Below are positions 46,607 to 54,719 of a stretch of DNA of 64,000 nucleotides, one piece after another. Numbering within the stretch: position 1 is the first letter of the stretch; each line of letters opens with the position of its first letter. The notes under the pieces are model-generated. The model had not been told where the DNA came from and made no database searches. It was given only the letters and a program-made list of their open reading frames with translations. This stretch comes from Cyanobacteria bacterium QS_8_64_29. Lineage in GTDB: Bacteria > Cyanobacteriota > Cyanobacteriia > Cyanobacteriales > Rubidibacteraceae. Location: positions 62,001-126,000 of the forward strand of contig PXQH01000001.1 in NCBI GenBank assembly GCA_003022125.1, written 5' to 3'. The position numbers were made by a program, and so were the translations under genes.

Positions 46607-47698
46607 ATGCCGATCCGGCCGATGCAGATTGACCACGTTCACTTCTACCTCGACGATGCCCCGCGGTGGCGCCGCTGGTTCGCGCATGCAATGGGCTTTG
46701 TCCCCATTGCCAGCGGCAGCTGCGCCACCGACACGGACACCGAGATCCTGCGCAGCGGCCCGGTGACGCTGGCGCTCTCGTCCCCGCGCTCGCCTGCCAG
46801 TCCGGTGGCGCCCTATTTGGCTGATCGCCCGCCGGGGGTTGCCGAGCTGGCCTTCCGCGTTGCCGACATCGACTTCTATTGCGCCTCGGGCGGCGATCGC
46901 GGGCGCATTCAGACCCAGTCGGACCCGCAGGGGACGCTGCGATGGTGCTCGTTGGCTAGCCCGGCTGGCATTGCGCACACGCTAATCGAGCGCAGCGGCA
47001 GCACGCCCCCCCTTCCCCATTGGAGCGAGGGCTCCCCAGCCGCTTCTGCCCCAGCAGCGCCCGAGGTCACCTTTAGCGGCATCGACCACGCTGTGGTCAA
47101 CGTCCCGGCCGGAGCGCTCGAGTCCACCGCTGCTTGGTACGAGGCGACCTTGGGCTTCCAGCGACAGCAGCGCTTTAGCATCCAAACCCAACAATCGGGC
47201 CTGTACTCCCAGGTCATGGTCCATCCCGACAGTGGCGTTCGCCTCCCCATCAACGAGCCCAGCTCGGCCAATTCGCAAATTGCGGAATTTTTGCAGGCCA
47301 ACGGCGGCCCCGGGCTGCAACATCTGGCCCTGCAGGTGCAGCCCATTGCGCAGGCGACGCGCGAGCTCCGCCAAGCGGGCGTTCCGTTTTTGCCCGTCCC
47401 CGAGGCCTACTACGAGCGGCTGCAGGCCCGCTCGCCCCAACTACCGCTCTCGCCCAGCGAGTGGCAAGTGATCGCCGAAGCCCAAGTCCTGGTCGATTGC
47501 GAGCGCTCCGAAACGAACGGGCACTCCGAGGCGTCTCCCTTACTGCTGCAAATTTTTACCCAGCCCATTTTCCACTGCCCCACGTTTTTCTTTGAGCTGA
47601 TCGAGCGCCGCCAGCAAGCGCAAGGGTTTGGTGAGGGCAACTTCCAAGCGCTGTTTGAAGCCATGGAACGGGAGCAGCTCAAGCGGGCCAGCTTGTAG
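46607..47698 (+). CDS. hppD: 4-hydroxyphenylpyruvate dioxygenase
   Basis: Non-haem iron enzyme that converts hydroxyphenylpyruvate to homogentisate, in cyanobacteria mainly a precursor of tocopherol. Seen: two vicinal-oxygen-chelate domains; IDHVHFYLDD at the N-terminus, ELAFRVADIDF; then in the catalytic C-domain GIDHAVVNVP (first iron His), GLQHLALQVQ (second His) and FFFELIERR (Glu), the complete 2-His-1-carboxylate set. 363 residues. An in-frame ATG at 46622 is equally plausible as the start. Divergent from the transporter pseudogene. Confidence 0.92.
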   Translation: MPIRPMQIDHVHFYLDDAPRWRRWFAHAMGFVPIASGSCATDTDTEILRSGPVTLALSSPRSPASPVAPYLADRPPGVAELAFRVADIDFYCASGGDRGRIQTQSDPQGTLRWCSLASPAGIAHTLIERSGSTPPLPHWSEGSPAASAPAAPEVTFSGIDHAVVNVPAGALESTAAWYEATLGFQRQQRFSIQTQQSGLYSQVMVHPDSGVRLPINEPSSANSQIAEFLQANGGPGLQHLALQVQPIAQATRELRQAGVPFLPVPEAYYERLQARSPQLPLSPSEWQVIAEAQVLVDCERSETNGHSEASPLLLQIFTQPIFHCPTFFFELIERRQQAQGFGEGNFQALFEAMEREQLKRASL

Positions 47699-47774
47699 GG
47701 GCAACGGCCTGCGAATGGGCCCTTGCGAGCCAAACCCGATAGAATTGTAGCGGCCAGTTAAGAATTATTGCTCT

Positions 47775-48476
47775 ATGATCCGGCTCATTACCGATTTTGA
47801 CGGTCCGCTGGTTGATGTCTCCGACCGTTACTATCGGGTCTATCGATTCTGCTTGGAGCAGGCACGCGAAGCCGGGCAACCCGTGCGCGCGCTCTCTAAA
47901 GAACGGTTCTGGCAGCTCAAGCGCGCGCGCGTCCCCGAGCGCCGCATCGGCCGCATGTCGGGGCTAGACGAGGCTCAAGCCCAGATTTTTGCCCACCTGC
48001 GGCGCGTCAACATTCACACCTTGCCTTATCTAATTCACGATTGCTTGCAGCCAGACGCCATCCCCGTCCTGGAGCGAGCGCAGCGAGCGGGCATGGCCTT
48101 GAGCGTGCTCACCATGCGCCGCCATCAGGAACTAGCGTTTGCACTGGATCGCTTCGGGCTGGAGCGGTTTTTCCCGCCGCAGCAGTGCTACTGCTTGGGC
48201 AACGCGGCCGTCAAAACCGGCGACGTGCGCGATAAATCGCTCCTGATGGCTCGCGCCCTAGCCGAGCTACCGCCGGCCTCGGAGGTGTGGATGGTGGGCG
48301 ATACCGAGGCCGACATTCTGGCCGCCCGGGCCAATGGGGTCCGATCGATTGGGGTTCTGTGCGGCATCCGCAATCGCGAGCAGCTGCAGCGCTACCGCCC
48401 CGATTGCCTTGCCGACAGCTTGGGCGATGCCATCGAGACCGTTGCGACCGCCACCTCAGCCGTTGCTTCCGGCTAG
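47775..48476 (+). CDS. HAD-superfamily hydrolase
   Basis: 233 residues with haloacid-dehalogenase motifs: LITDFDGPLVDVSDR at the N-terminus with the nucleophile Asp8 and general acid-base Asp10, LSVLTMRRHQE as motif II (Thr), a Lys in KSLLMARAL, and VWMVGDTEADILAARANG as motif IV with the metal-binding Asp pair. The cap is of the helical type, as in phosphoglycolate phosphatases, but the DFDGP variant (Pro instead of Thr/Val) leaves the substrate open. Its TAG stop shares CTAG (48473-48476) with the convergent CPP1-like gene. Confidence 0.85.
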   Translation: MIRLITDFDGPLVDVSDRYYRVYRFCLEQAREAGQPVRALSKERFWQLKRARVPERRIGRMSGLDEAQAQIFAHLRRVNIHTLPYLIHDCLQPDAIPVLERAQRAGMALSVLTMRRHQELAFALDRFGLERFFPPQQCYCLGNAAVKTGDVRDKSLLMARALAELPPASEVWMVGDTEADILAARANGVRSIGVLCGIRNREQLQRYRPDCLADSLGDAIETVATATSAVASG

Positions 48477-49087
48477 CGCAGAAAGCTGCCGGTCAGCCAG
48501 AAGGTAAAAAACGCCACTAGGGCAGCAAACTGGTCGGTTGCCAATGCGGCGGTCAGGTCCGTCTGGGCCAGCCCCGTTCCAATACCGATGCCCGCAATCA
48601 AGCTGACTAGCGAGATCGCAAGCGCGCGCCCAAAGCGCTGTTCTTTGCGGTTGAGCCAATAGAGGCAAGCGCCGAACCCCAGGGCAACTAGCAGCGGCAG
48701 GACCGAGCCTTGGCTGGGCTCGTAAAAAAGCGCAACGGCACTCAGCAGGATGTAGATAGCCGCTGGGATGAGAATGTCGTCGCGCGAGGGGGTATCGAGC
48801 GATCGCTGGAACCAGCTCGGTGGGGCACTGGCCGGGGATGGTTTGGATTGCGTGGGTTCCTGAGCGCCGCGATGCGGAAACCGGATGCGTTCGGGGACTT
48901 TGATCTTGCCCTCTTGGCGCTGCTTCAAGCGCTCCATGATGATCGCATCGTAGGCCGCTTCGACGCTCTCCAAAACTGCACTGTCATCTTTGTGCTCGCG
49001 CATGAGGCGATTTTTGGCATCTTGGATCTGCTCGAAAGAAGCGTCTTCCGCGACCCCAAGTTCGGCGTAGGGATTGCGATCGCTCAT
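48473..49087 (-). CDS. CPP1-like (DUF3353) membrane protein with J-like domain
   Basis: 204 residues from ATG 49087, preceded by a good GGAGG seven bases upstream; an upstream in-frame start to 49147 is less likely. Seen: MSDRNPYAELGVAEDASFEQIQ, a J-domain-like helical start that lacks the HPD motif, then ESVEAAYDAIIMERLKQRQEGKI, a Pro/Ser-rich linker and three or four C-terminal membrane segments (from about residue 105). This matches CPP1, a thylakoid/plastid factor reported to stabilise protochlorophyllide oxidoreductase. A chlorophyll-related role is inferred by homology; the neighbours tatA and psbH are also thylakoid genes. Confidence 0.85.
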   Translation of the reverse strand: MSDRNPYAELGVAEDASFEQIQDAKNRLMREHKDDSAVLESVEAAYDAIIMERLKQRQEGKIKVPERIRFPHRGAQEPTQSKPSPASAPPSWFQRSLDTPSRDDILIPAAIYILLSAVALFYEPSQGSVLPLLVALGFGACLYWLNRKEQRFGRALAISLVSLIAGIGIGTGLAQTDLTAALATDQFAALVAFFTFWLTGSFLR

Positions 49088-49227
49088 CGGTAACCTCCGA
49101 GACTTCCGCCAGGGCGCTCGCCCGAATCCAGCCGCCCATATCGCCATAGCGATAGCCCCCTAGGGGGCTACCATTCAGTCTAGCCCGAACGCGACCGGCC
49201 CAGGCGTCCCCCCTCACGCCGGATCGC

Positions 49228-49533
49228 CTAGTCGTTGCGAGCGGCTTCCGTACCGTTCGCAGTGCTATTGGCAGACGGGTTCTGCGCGCTATCGCTGCTT
49301 TGAGGGGATTGGGATTGATCCGATTCGAGCTCTGCGGTCATCCGGACGGATTCCTGCAGCTGCTGGCTCTCCTGCCGGAACTGGTCCTGGAACGATTGGG
49401 ACGCATCCTGAAAGCTCCGCATGGCCTTGCCTAGGCTGCGCCCAATTTCAGGAAGCTTTTTGGGCCCAAATACCAGCAGCGCAACGGCAAAAATGAGGGC
49501 CATCTCCGGCAATCCAACGCCAAAGACGTTCAT
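49228..49533 (-). CDS. tatA: Twin-arginine translocase subunit TatA/E
   Basis: 101 residues. Seen: the short N-terminal membrane helix MNVFGVGLPEMALIFAVALLVFGPKKLPEIGRSLG with the conserved FGPKKLPE hinge, the amphipathic helix, and a Gln/Ser/Asn-rich C-terminal tail. Part of the translocon that exports folded proteins across thylakoid and plasma membranes. GAGGAG eight bases before the ATG. The charged tail is long and low complexity, usual for the family. Same strand as psbH upstream, 68 bp away across a hairpin. Confidence 0.92.
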   Translation of the reverse strand: MNVFGVGLPEMALIFAVALLVFGPKKLPEIGRSLGKAMRSFQDASQSFQDQFRQESQQLQESVRMTAELESDQSQSPQSSDSAQNPSANSTANGTEAARND

Positions 49534-49563
49534 GAGGGCGCTCCTCGCTTGCGCTCGACACTT

Positions 49564-49600
49564 AACCTGCGGTCGGGGCGCTCGGCCCGACTGCTAGGTT
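49564..49600 (-). terminator. Hairpin directly after psbH
   Basis: Two nested stems: AACCT (49564-49568) with AGGTT (49596-49600), and GTCGGG (49572-49577) with CCCGAC (49586-49591), separated by short internal loops. The structure begins right at the psbH stop codon and ends before tatA. No T run; it may stabilise the psbH message or terminate partially. Confidence 0.4.
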
Positions 49601-49601
49601 G

Positions 49602-49817
49602 CTATTGCCCTAGAGATTGGCTCAAGCTGCGCCAGTCTGCCTCGACCCCCTCGATTAGCAGGGACGAGTTGTAGATCTGCAGGATGATGAGCAAAAAGAC
49701 AAAAAACAGCCCCATGAAAACGCCCATCAGCGGCGTCGTCCCCCAGCCGGGCACGACCTTACCGTATTCGGAGTTCAGTGGCTTGAGAATGTCACCCAAC
49801 CAAGTGCGTTGTGGCAT
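49602..49817 (-). CDS. psbH: Photosystem II reaction centre protein H
   Basis: 71 residues from ATG 49817. Small subunit of photosystem II that stabilises the QB site and assembly around CP47. Seen: [48 protein letters not shown] with one membrane helix (about residues 28-50), and the lumenal tail VEADW. The N-terminal extension phosphorylated in plants is absent, as in cyanobacteria. Divergent from psbN, the classical psbH/psbN pairing. A frame upstream to 49856 is open but not conserved. Confidence 0.97.
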   Translation of the reverse strand: MPQRTWLGDILKPLNSEYGKVVPGWGTTPLMGVFMGLFFVFLLIILQIYNSSLLIEGVEADWRSLSQSLGQ

Positions 49818-49853
49818 AGCAATACCGAGGGTGCTCGTCGCGCTCTTTAAGGG

Positions 49854-49867
49854 CATGTAAAATTATA
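49854..49867 (-). promoter_or_regulatory. Probable psbH promoter region with HLR1-like half site
   Basis: On the minus strand a perfect TATAAT (49862-49867) is followed by TTTACATG (49854-49861), which matches seven of eight positions of the HLR1 half-site consensus (G/T)TTACA(T/A)(T/A). The second half would be CTTAAAGA, two bases on, with only partial match. The -35 region is unclear (TTGATA lies 14 bp from the -10 box). If used, transcription would start near 49855, about 38 bases before psbH. Confidence 0.45.
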
Positions 49868-49900
49868 AAAGAAGGAGACCTTATCAATCACATCGTTCCT

Positions 49901-50032
49901 ATGGAACCAGCAACCGCCATTAGCGTCACCATTGCGGCGGTTGTCGTTGGCGTCACAGGGTATGCCATTTACATGGCCTTTGGGCCGCCGGCTGCTGAGT
50001 TGAGCGACCCGTTTGAAGAGCACGAGGAGTAG
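49901..50032 (+). CDS. psbN: PsbN, photosystem II assembly factor
   Basis: 43 codons: MEPATAISVTIAAVVVGVTG starts a single membrane helix, followed by YAIYMAFGPPAAELSDPFEEHEE with the conserved FGPP and LSDPFEEHEE elements. PsbN is not a photosystem II subunit but helps assembly and repair of its heterodimer. Length equals that of other cyanobacterial PsbN proteins. Divergent from psbH 83 bp away, as known in many cyanobacteria. AAGGAG lies too far (23 bases) upstream to be a normal ribosome site, so initiation may be weak. Confidence 0.95.
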   Translation: MEPATAISVTIAAVVVGVTGYAIYMAFGPPAAELSDPFEEHEE

Positions 50033-50317
50033 CAGCGGCCGGATCGGCTGGAGTTGAGTTCGCCCATTGCCCATAGGGGTCAGTGCAATCCGGGGTCCTC
50101 GTTCGCTCAACGTTCGTGCCCCAGTGCTTGCAGCTGGCTGAGCGTGTGGCTGCTAGCTGCGTGCCTGGATAAAGCGCCCACCCCGACGGCGTTCAGCCTT
50201 AAGAACCGGCAAGCCGTTTTAACGGGCGCCCAATGCAGGGGGCAATGCCAGGCCAACCGGACTGCATAAGCTTGCCGCCAAGACAGCCTATCGCTAGCAC
50301 GGCAGCGGGGATTAACC

Positions 50318-50662
50318 ATGCAGGTACCGCTCGAAGTTGACTACCGCAACGTTGACAAAACCGAGGCGCTAGAGTCGCTCATTCGCGACAAGGTTGCCAA
50401 GCTCGAGCAAGTTTGCAACCAGCTAGATAGCTGCCGCGTCTCGGTGGAAAAAGTCCACGAGCAGCCGCGTAGCGGTTCGCCTTATCGGGTGCGCATTGAC
50501 GCTACCGTTCCGCCCGGGCACGAGATTGCCGTAGCGAAAAATCCTGGCGAAGGCAGCCGCGACGCCCCGCTCGAGGCGGTCATCCGCGATGCCTTCCAGG
50601 CGGCCCGCCGCCGCCTGAACGAGCTGAACGAGCGCCAACACGGCCACACCAAGCAGCACTAG
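50318..50662 (+). CDS. Ribosome hibernation factor, short HPF/RaiA family
   Basis: 114 residues of the HPF/YfiA fold: VPLEVDYRNVDKTEALESLIRDKVAKLEQ at the N-terminus and a central acidic/basic pattern (RVSVEKVHEQPRSGSPYRVRIDATVPPGHEIAVAKNPGEG), ending in the helix LEAVIRDAFQAARRRLNELNE. Binds between ribosomal subunits in stationary phase in known members. The C-terminal dimerisation domain of the long LrtA-type protein is missing. 285 bp of non-coding sequence precede it after psbN, in which I find only the small palindrome CCGTT-TT-AACGG near 50215. No clear Shine-Dalgarno. Confidence 0.8.
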   Translation: MQVPLEVDYRNVDKTEALESLIRDKVAKLEQVCNQLDSCRVSVEKVHEQPRSGSPYRVRIDATVPPGHEIAVAKNPGEGSRDAPLEAVIRDAFQAARRRLNELNERQHGHTKQH

Positions 50663-50710
50663 CGCTGGGAAGCCGCTCGGCCGGCATCGGCACGAGCGGC
50701 CCTATCCCGG

Positions 50711-51226
50711 TTAAGCTTGACTGCCGGCCTTGACGGATTTATCCACCAGCGTGCTGACCTGCTCGACGTCCTTCCAGCCCAAGATCTCGGTGACCTTGTT
50801 TTCCAAGTTTTTGTAGGTACGGAAAAACTCGGCGATTTCGTCCTGGCGGTGTTGGGCTATATCGGCCAGCGACTTGACGTTTTGGTAGCGCGGATCTTCG
50901 GTGGGCACGCACAAGAGCTTCTCGTCGCGATCGCCATCGTCGATCATCTCCAGCATGCTGATCGCGCGCGCCGGGATGATGCACCCCGGGAAGGTGGGCT
51001 GATCCATTAAGACCATGCCATCGAGCGGATCGCCATCGTCGGCGAGCGTGTTGGGGACAAAGCCGTAATCGTATGGGTACTGCAGGGAGGAGTACAGCAC
51101 CCGATCGAGGGCGAACGCGTTGAGGTCCTTGTCGAACTCGTACTTGTTTTTACTGCCGCCCGGAATCTCGATCGCCAAGTTGATCGTTCCGGGCTCGGGT
51201 TGGGCGGGGATGCGCGATAGATCCAA
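50711..51226 (-). CDS. ppa: Inorganic pyrophosphatase (family I)
   Basis: Hydrolyses pyrophosphate and pulls biosynthetic reactions forward. 171 residues. Seen: [54 protein letters not shown] with the DxDPxD metal-binding signature, and a C-terminal helix region [15 protein letters not shown]. Complete and typical in length. Upstream of it on the same strand lies ispG, with 51 bp between. Confidence 0.97.
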   Translation of the reverse strand: MDLSRIPAQPEPGTINLAIEIPGGSKNKYEFDKDLNAFALDRVLYSSLQYPYDYGFVPNTLADDGDPLDGMVLMDQPTFPGCIIPARAISMLEMIDDGDRDEKLLCVPTEDPRYQNVKSLADIAQHRQDEIAEFFRTYKNLENKVTEILGWKDVEQVSTLVDKSVKAGSQA

Positions 51227-51277
51227 AACTTAACTCCAAGCAACTCTGCAAGCGTAACGGCGCGCCGCTGGGGCATT

Positions 51278-52513
51278 TTAGCTGGTCCGGGCATCATTCG
51301 GGTCGACCCAGCGCCCGTCGGCTTTGATCAAGTTGATGAGCTCCTCAACGCCGCGCTCTTGCGGGACCCGCTTGATTTCTTCCTTGCCGCGATAGAGCGC
51401 AATGTAGCCGGGCTGCTTGCCCACGTAGCCGTAGTCGGCATCGGCCATTTCGCCGGGTCCGTTGACAATGCAGCCCATGACGGCGATGTCCAGCCCCTTG
51501 AGGTGGCTGGTGGCCTCGCGCACCTCCTGGAGAACCTCCTCCAAGTTGAACTGCGTCCGACCGCAAGAGGGACACGCCACGTACTCCACCATGGTCTTGC
51601 GCAGCCCCAGCGATTGCAGGATGCTGTAGCAAACGGGCAGCTCATTCTCGGGCGGTTCGGTCAGTGAAACGCGAATGGTATCGCCGATGCCCTCGGCCAG
51701 CAGGGTGCCGATACCCGTGCTGGATTTGAGGCGCCCGTACTCGCCGTCGCCGGCTTCAGTGACGCCCAAATGGAGCGGGTAATCCATCCCCAGCTCGTCC
51801 ATGCGCTGCACCATCAAACGGTAGGCCGCCAGCATGACGGGCACGCGCGAGGCTTTGAGCGAGATCACCAGGTTGTAAAAATCCAGCGATTCGCAAATGC
51901 GGATGAACTCGAGGGCGGACTGCACCATGCCCTCGGGCGTGTCGCCGTAGGTAAACAGCATCCGCTCGGCTAGCGAGCCGTGGTTGACCCCAATGCGCAT
52001 GGCCTTGCCCCGTTCGCGCAGCGTGGCAACCAGCGGCTCCAGGGTCTCGCGGATTTTGTTGCCGATTTCATCAAACTCGGCTTGGGTGTACTCCGTGCGG
52101 CCGGATTTGGGCTTTTCGAAGACGTAGAGACCGGGATTGATGCGGACTTTGTCGACGTGCTTGGCCACCTCGAGCGCAATCTTCATGCCGTTGTGGTGGA
52201 CGTCGGCCACCAGCGGCACGGGCTGATAGCTTTCTTGCAAGCGCGATTTGATCTGGGCGAGCGCCTTGGCGTGCGCCAGACTAGGCACCGTAACGCGTAC
52301 GATTTCGCTGCCCTGCTGGTGCAGGTTTTGAATGGCTGCAACGCAGCCTTCCACATCGAGGGTGTCCTCGTTGATCATGGACTGCACCACCACAGGGTGG
52401 CCGCCACCGATGGTGACGTTGCCCACCGGAACAGGGCGGGTCTTGCGGCGGTGGATGGCGGTATCAGTTTGGGGCGCCTCAGTGCCAGCGTCCGATTTCG
52501 GCAGCGTTTGCAT
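51278..52513 (-). CDS. ispG: 4-hydroxy-3-methylbut-2-enyl diphosphate synthase
   Basis: Iron-sulfur enzyme of the non-mevalonate isoprenoid pathway, also called GcpE. 411 residues. Seen: [53 protein letters not shown], and the cluster motif [13 protein letters not shown] with the later Cys in [20 protein letters not shown]. The last step before IspH; makes precursors for carotenoids, chlorophyll tails, plastoquinone and the UppS product. The first 25 residues are a non-conserved extension. Cyanobacterial IspG takes electrons from ferredoxin. Confidence 0.96.
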   Translation of the reverse strand: MQTLPKSDAGTEAPQTDTAIHRRKTRPVPVGNVTIGGGHPVVVQSMINEDTLDVEGCVAAIQNLHQQGSEIVRVTVPSLAHAKALAQIKSRLQESYQPVPLVADVHHNGMKIALEVAKHVDKVRINPGLYVFEKPKSGRTEYTQAEFDEIGNKIRETLEPLVATLRERGKAMRIGVNHGSLAERMLFTYGDTPEGMVQSALEFIRICESLDFYNLVISLKASRVPVMLAAYRLMVQRMDELGMDYPLHLGVTEAGDGEYGRLKSSTGIGTLLAEGIGDTIRVSLTEPPENELPVCYSILQSLGLRKTMVEYVACPSCGRTQFNLEEVLQEVREATSHLKGLDIAVMGCIVNGPGEMADADYGYVGKQPGYIALYRGKEEIKRVPQERGVEELINLIKADGRWVDPNDARTS

Positions 52514-52561
52514 GACCTACCTGGTTGATTGCAAGTTAGCGCTAATGCCAGCCGCAGCTAG

Positions 52562-52590
52562 CTTGTTCCCATTTTGGCCGATGGGACAAG
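52562..52590 (-). terminator. Hairpin between ispG and the DRTGG protein gene
   Basis: CTTGTTCCCAT (52562-52572) and ATGGGACAAG (52581-52590) form a 10-bp stem with one bulged base and an eight-base loop, 44 bp after the DRTGG-gene stop codon. Being palindromic it exists on both strands. No T run; a weak terminator or mRNA end structure is possible. Confidence 0.4.
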
Positions 52591-52633
52591 CAGATGCGAA
52601 GCGGGGCTGCGCGATTCGAGGTCAGCCGCCTGC

Positions 52634-53728
52634 TTATGGCGTTGGGACGGCTGGTTCCCACCCCAGACTGCGCAACAGCCGGTCGGTGTCGAAATGGGTG
52701 CCGATCAGCTCCCGAACGCACGGCACTTTCGCCAGCGCCGCAAAGCGCGCTTGACCGAAGGCCCAATCGGCGGTCTCCACCGCGGCCAACGTATCGCGAT
52801 CCACCGATAGCACCGGAATCTCCAGCCGCTCGGCTTGCGCCAGGACAAAATCCCGCGGCCGCACGCCGCCGGTTAGCACTAGGCAGTGCGTGGTTGCAGT
52901 CTCGAGGGCAGCCATCTGCAGGTCGCTGCGATCACCGCCGGTCACGACCGCCAAGTTGGCGCGCTGGCGAAAGTACTGGATGGCCGAGCTGACGTTCATG
53001 GCGCCAATGGCCAAGGTTTCCACCATCAGATCCAGGCGATCGCGGCGGCAGAGAACCTGGGCTTGGAGCTGCTGGGCCAGCTCGCGCACGCTGACCCCGC
53101 GCAGCAAGCTCTGCCGCGGGAGTGCTCCCAACACCGGAATGCCCGAGCGCTCCAGATACGGCACGAGCTCGGTGGTGGCACTGGGCAATGCCTCGGCCGG
53201 AACGTCGCTGATGGCAACCCCCAGCAGCCGCTCCCCCAGCGCACTTCGGGCGGCCAGGAGTTCGTCGGCCAGTTGGCACGCGTCGTAGCGCGCCACAAGC
53301 GCGACATCCGCCGTCAGCGCCGCTGCCATTTGCGGCAACGACAGCTGGAACGCGGCACCGGCCGCCAGGGTTTGCGGCCCCTCCAGCAACGTCAAATCGC
53401 CTCGGAACTGCGCGGCGTACTGCTGCAAGCGATCCTCGAGATCGCGCGGCCCCTCACCGCGCAATTGCCGGGCGACGGTGGGGGAATCCAGCTGCAAGAT
53501 GGGCGGGTAGCAGCGCTCGGGCGGTAGGGCCAGCGTTCGTTGGATGAACTGAAGGTCTGCTTCCTCCGTCGCTGCCGCACCGTCCTGAGGGGTGGTCCCT
53601 AGGGGTTTGCCGCAGGCAATCGCCATGCCGCGCTGTTGCAGCTGGCAAGCAAGTCCCACGATCGTCGCCGTTTTGCCGCTGCAAGGGGCCATTGAGCCCA
53701 CCAGCAATTGTCGGGCGCGTTCTGCCAC
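52634..53728 (-). CDS. BioD-like/DRTGG domain protein, phosphotransacetylase-N type
   Basis: 364 residues. Seen: a P-loop-like GSMAPCSGKTATIVGLACQ at the N-terminus, LLEGPQTLAAGAAFQLSLPQMAAAL and VALVARYDACQLADELLA of the BioD-like ATPase-type domain; then a DRTGG-like domain (about residues 220-330) with LSVREL...VETLAIGAMNVSSAIQYF, VVTGGDRSDLQMAALE, LTGGVRP and VLSVDRDTLAAVE. This is the regulatory N-terminal architecture of long phosphate acetyltransferases but without the catalytic PTA domain. Stand-alone forms are common in cyanobacteria, function unknown. Divergent from gpm with a palindrome between. Confidence 0.82.
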   Translation of the reverse strand: MAERARQLLVGSMAPCSGKTATIVGLACQLQQRGMAIACGKPLGTTPQDGAAATEEADLQFIQRTLALPPERCYPPILQLDSPTVARQLRGEGPRDLEDRLQQYAAQFRGDLTLLEGPQTLAAGAAFQLSLPQMAAALTADVALVARYDACQLADELLAARSALGERLLGVAISDVPAEALPSATTELVPYLERSGIPVLGALPRQSLLRGVSVRELAQQLQAQVLCRRDRLDLMVETLAIGAMNVSSAIQYFRQRANLAVVTGGDRSDLQMAALETATTHCLVLTGGVRPRDFVLAQAERLEIPVLSVDRDTLAAVETADWAFGQARFAALAKVPCVRELIGTHFDTDRLLRSLGWEPAVPTP

Positions 53729-53819
53729 GGCTGCTTGCGCTCCTTAGCACTGGATGGTTGCCCTTCCCAACCATGGTGGCTGATGGCGATGCGCGCGACC
53801 CGGTAATGCCGCTGCTGCG

Positions 53820-53845
53820 CGTGATCGTTTCACTCGGCGATCACG
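53820..53845. promoter_or_regulatory. Perfect palindrome between the DRTGG gene and gpm
   Basis: CGTGATCG (53820-53827) and CGATCACG (53838-53845) are perfect inverted repeats with ten bases between them, centred in the 210-bp divergent spacer. The size and spacing suit an operator for a dimeric regulator. About 20 bp downstream on the plus strand TTCTCA and TATGCT are separated by 17 bp, a possible gpm promoter. Confidence 0.45.
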
Positions 53846-53938
53846 GCATTCTCATCCCAGTTGGTATCTGGTATGCTTAGCAGTTGAACAATCCCAACGG
53901 CCGCGCACGCAAGAGCCACTGCTGCCAGCGCTACCCCC

Positions 53939-54664
53939 ATGTCGCAGCTCATTCTGATCCGCCACGGTCAAAGCACTTGGAACGCTCAGGGGCGCTTTAC
54001 AGGCTGGGTTGATGTCCCGCTGAGCCGCGAGGGGCGCGACGAAGCGCGGCGAGCAGCAGCCAAGCTCAGCCCTTACCGCATCGATATTTGCTTTACTAGC
54101 TTGCTCATCCGCGCCATCGAGACGGCGGTGATCTGCTTGACCGAGTGCGAAGGCACCTGCGGCCTCAAAAGCCCGGTCCTGCGGCACGAAGCTGACGATT
54201 CCGATTGGCAGGGATGGGATAGCTACCAAGGCGATCCCGACCGAGAGATGCCCGTGTATCTGTGCCGGGCGCTTGACGAGCGCTGCTACGGCAGCTTGCA
54301 GGGGCTCAACAAGGCCAAAACCGTGCGCGATATGGGCGAGGAAACAGTGCGGCGCTGGCGGCGCTCCTACGCCAGCCGCCCGCCCGGCGGCGAGAGCTTG
54401 CAAGATAATGCCGCCCGCACCGTGCCCTTTTTCCGCTCGCGCATCCTGCCCAACTTGCAGAATGGCGAGAACGCCTTGGTTGCCGCTCACGGCAACTCCT
54501 TGCGCTCCATTGTCATGACCTTGGATGGGCTGAGCGAGGAGGAAGTCCCCAACCTGGAGCTCTCGACCGGCGTGCCCATCGTCTATCAGCTGGATGCCGA
54601 GGGGCGCGTCATGGACAAAGCCATCCTCGATGACTCGGTCATGGCGGCAACGGGCTCGGCCTGA
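53939..54664 (+). CDS. gpmA: 2,3-bisphosphoglycerate-dependent phosphoglycerate mutase
   Basis: Interconverts 3- and 2-phosphoglycerate in glycolysis. 241 residues. Seen: LILIRHGQSTWNAQGRFTGWVDVPLSREG with the phospho-accepting His (RHG), DICFTSLLIRAIETA, ALDERCYGSLQGLNKAKT, RPPGGESLQDNAARTVPFF, and VAAHGNSLRSIVMTLDGL with the second catalytic His. The set matches the cofactor-dependent type rather than the metal-dependent GpmI. ATG 53939; no strong Shine-Dalgarno. Followed by dusA after 55 bp. Confidence 0.93.
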   Translation: MSQLILIRHGQSTWNAQGRFTGWVDVPLSREGRDEARRAAAKLSPYRIDICFTSLLIRAIETAVICLTECEGTCGLKSPVLRHEADDSDWQGWDSYQGDPDREMPVYLCRALDERCYGSLQGLNKAKTVRDMGEETVRRWRRSYASRPPGGESLQDNAARTVPFFRSRILPNLQNGENALVAAHGNSLRSIVMTLDGLSEEEVPNLELSTGVPIVYQLDAEGRVMDKAILDDSVMAATGSA

Positions 54665-54719
54665 GGGGCTGCGCTAGGCTGAACGAGCAGTTGAGCTAGG
54701 GGCGATCGCTCCGAGCAGC

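Noticed and set aside
50033-50317. A possible small gene (71 codons from 50054) between psbN and the HPF-like gene
   Set aside because: No ribosome site, no conserved motif, composition not coding-like; treated as spacer.
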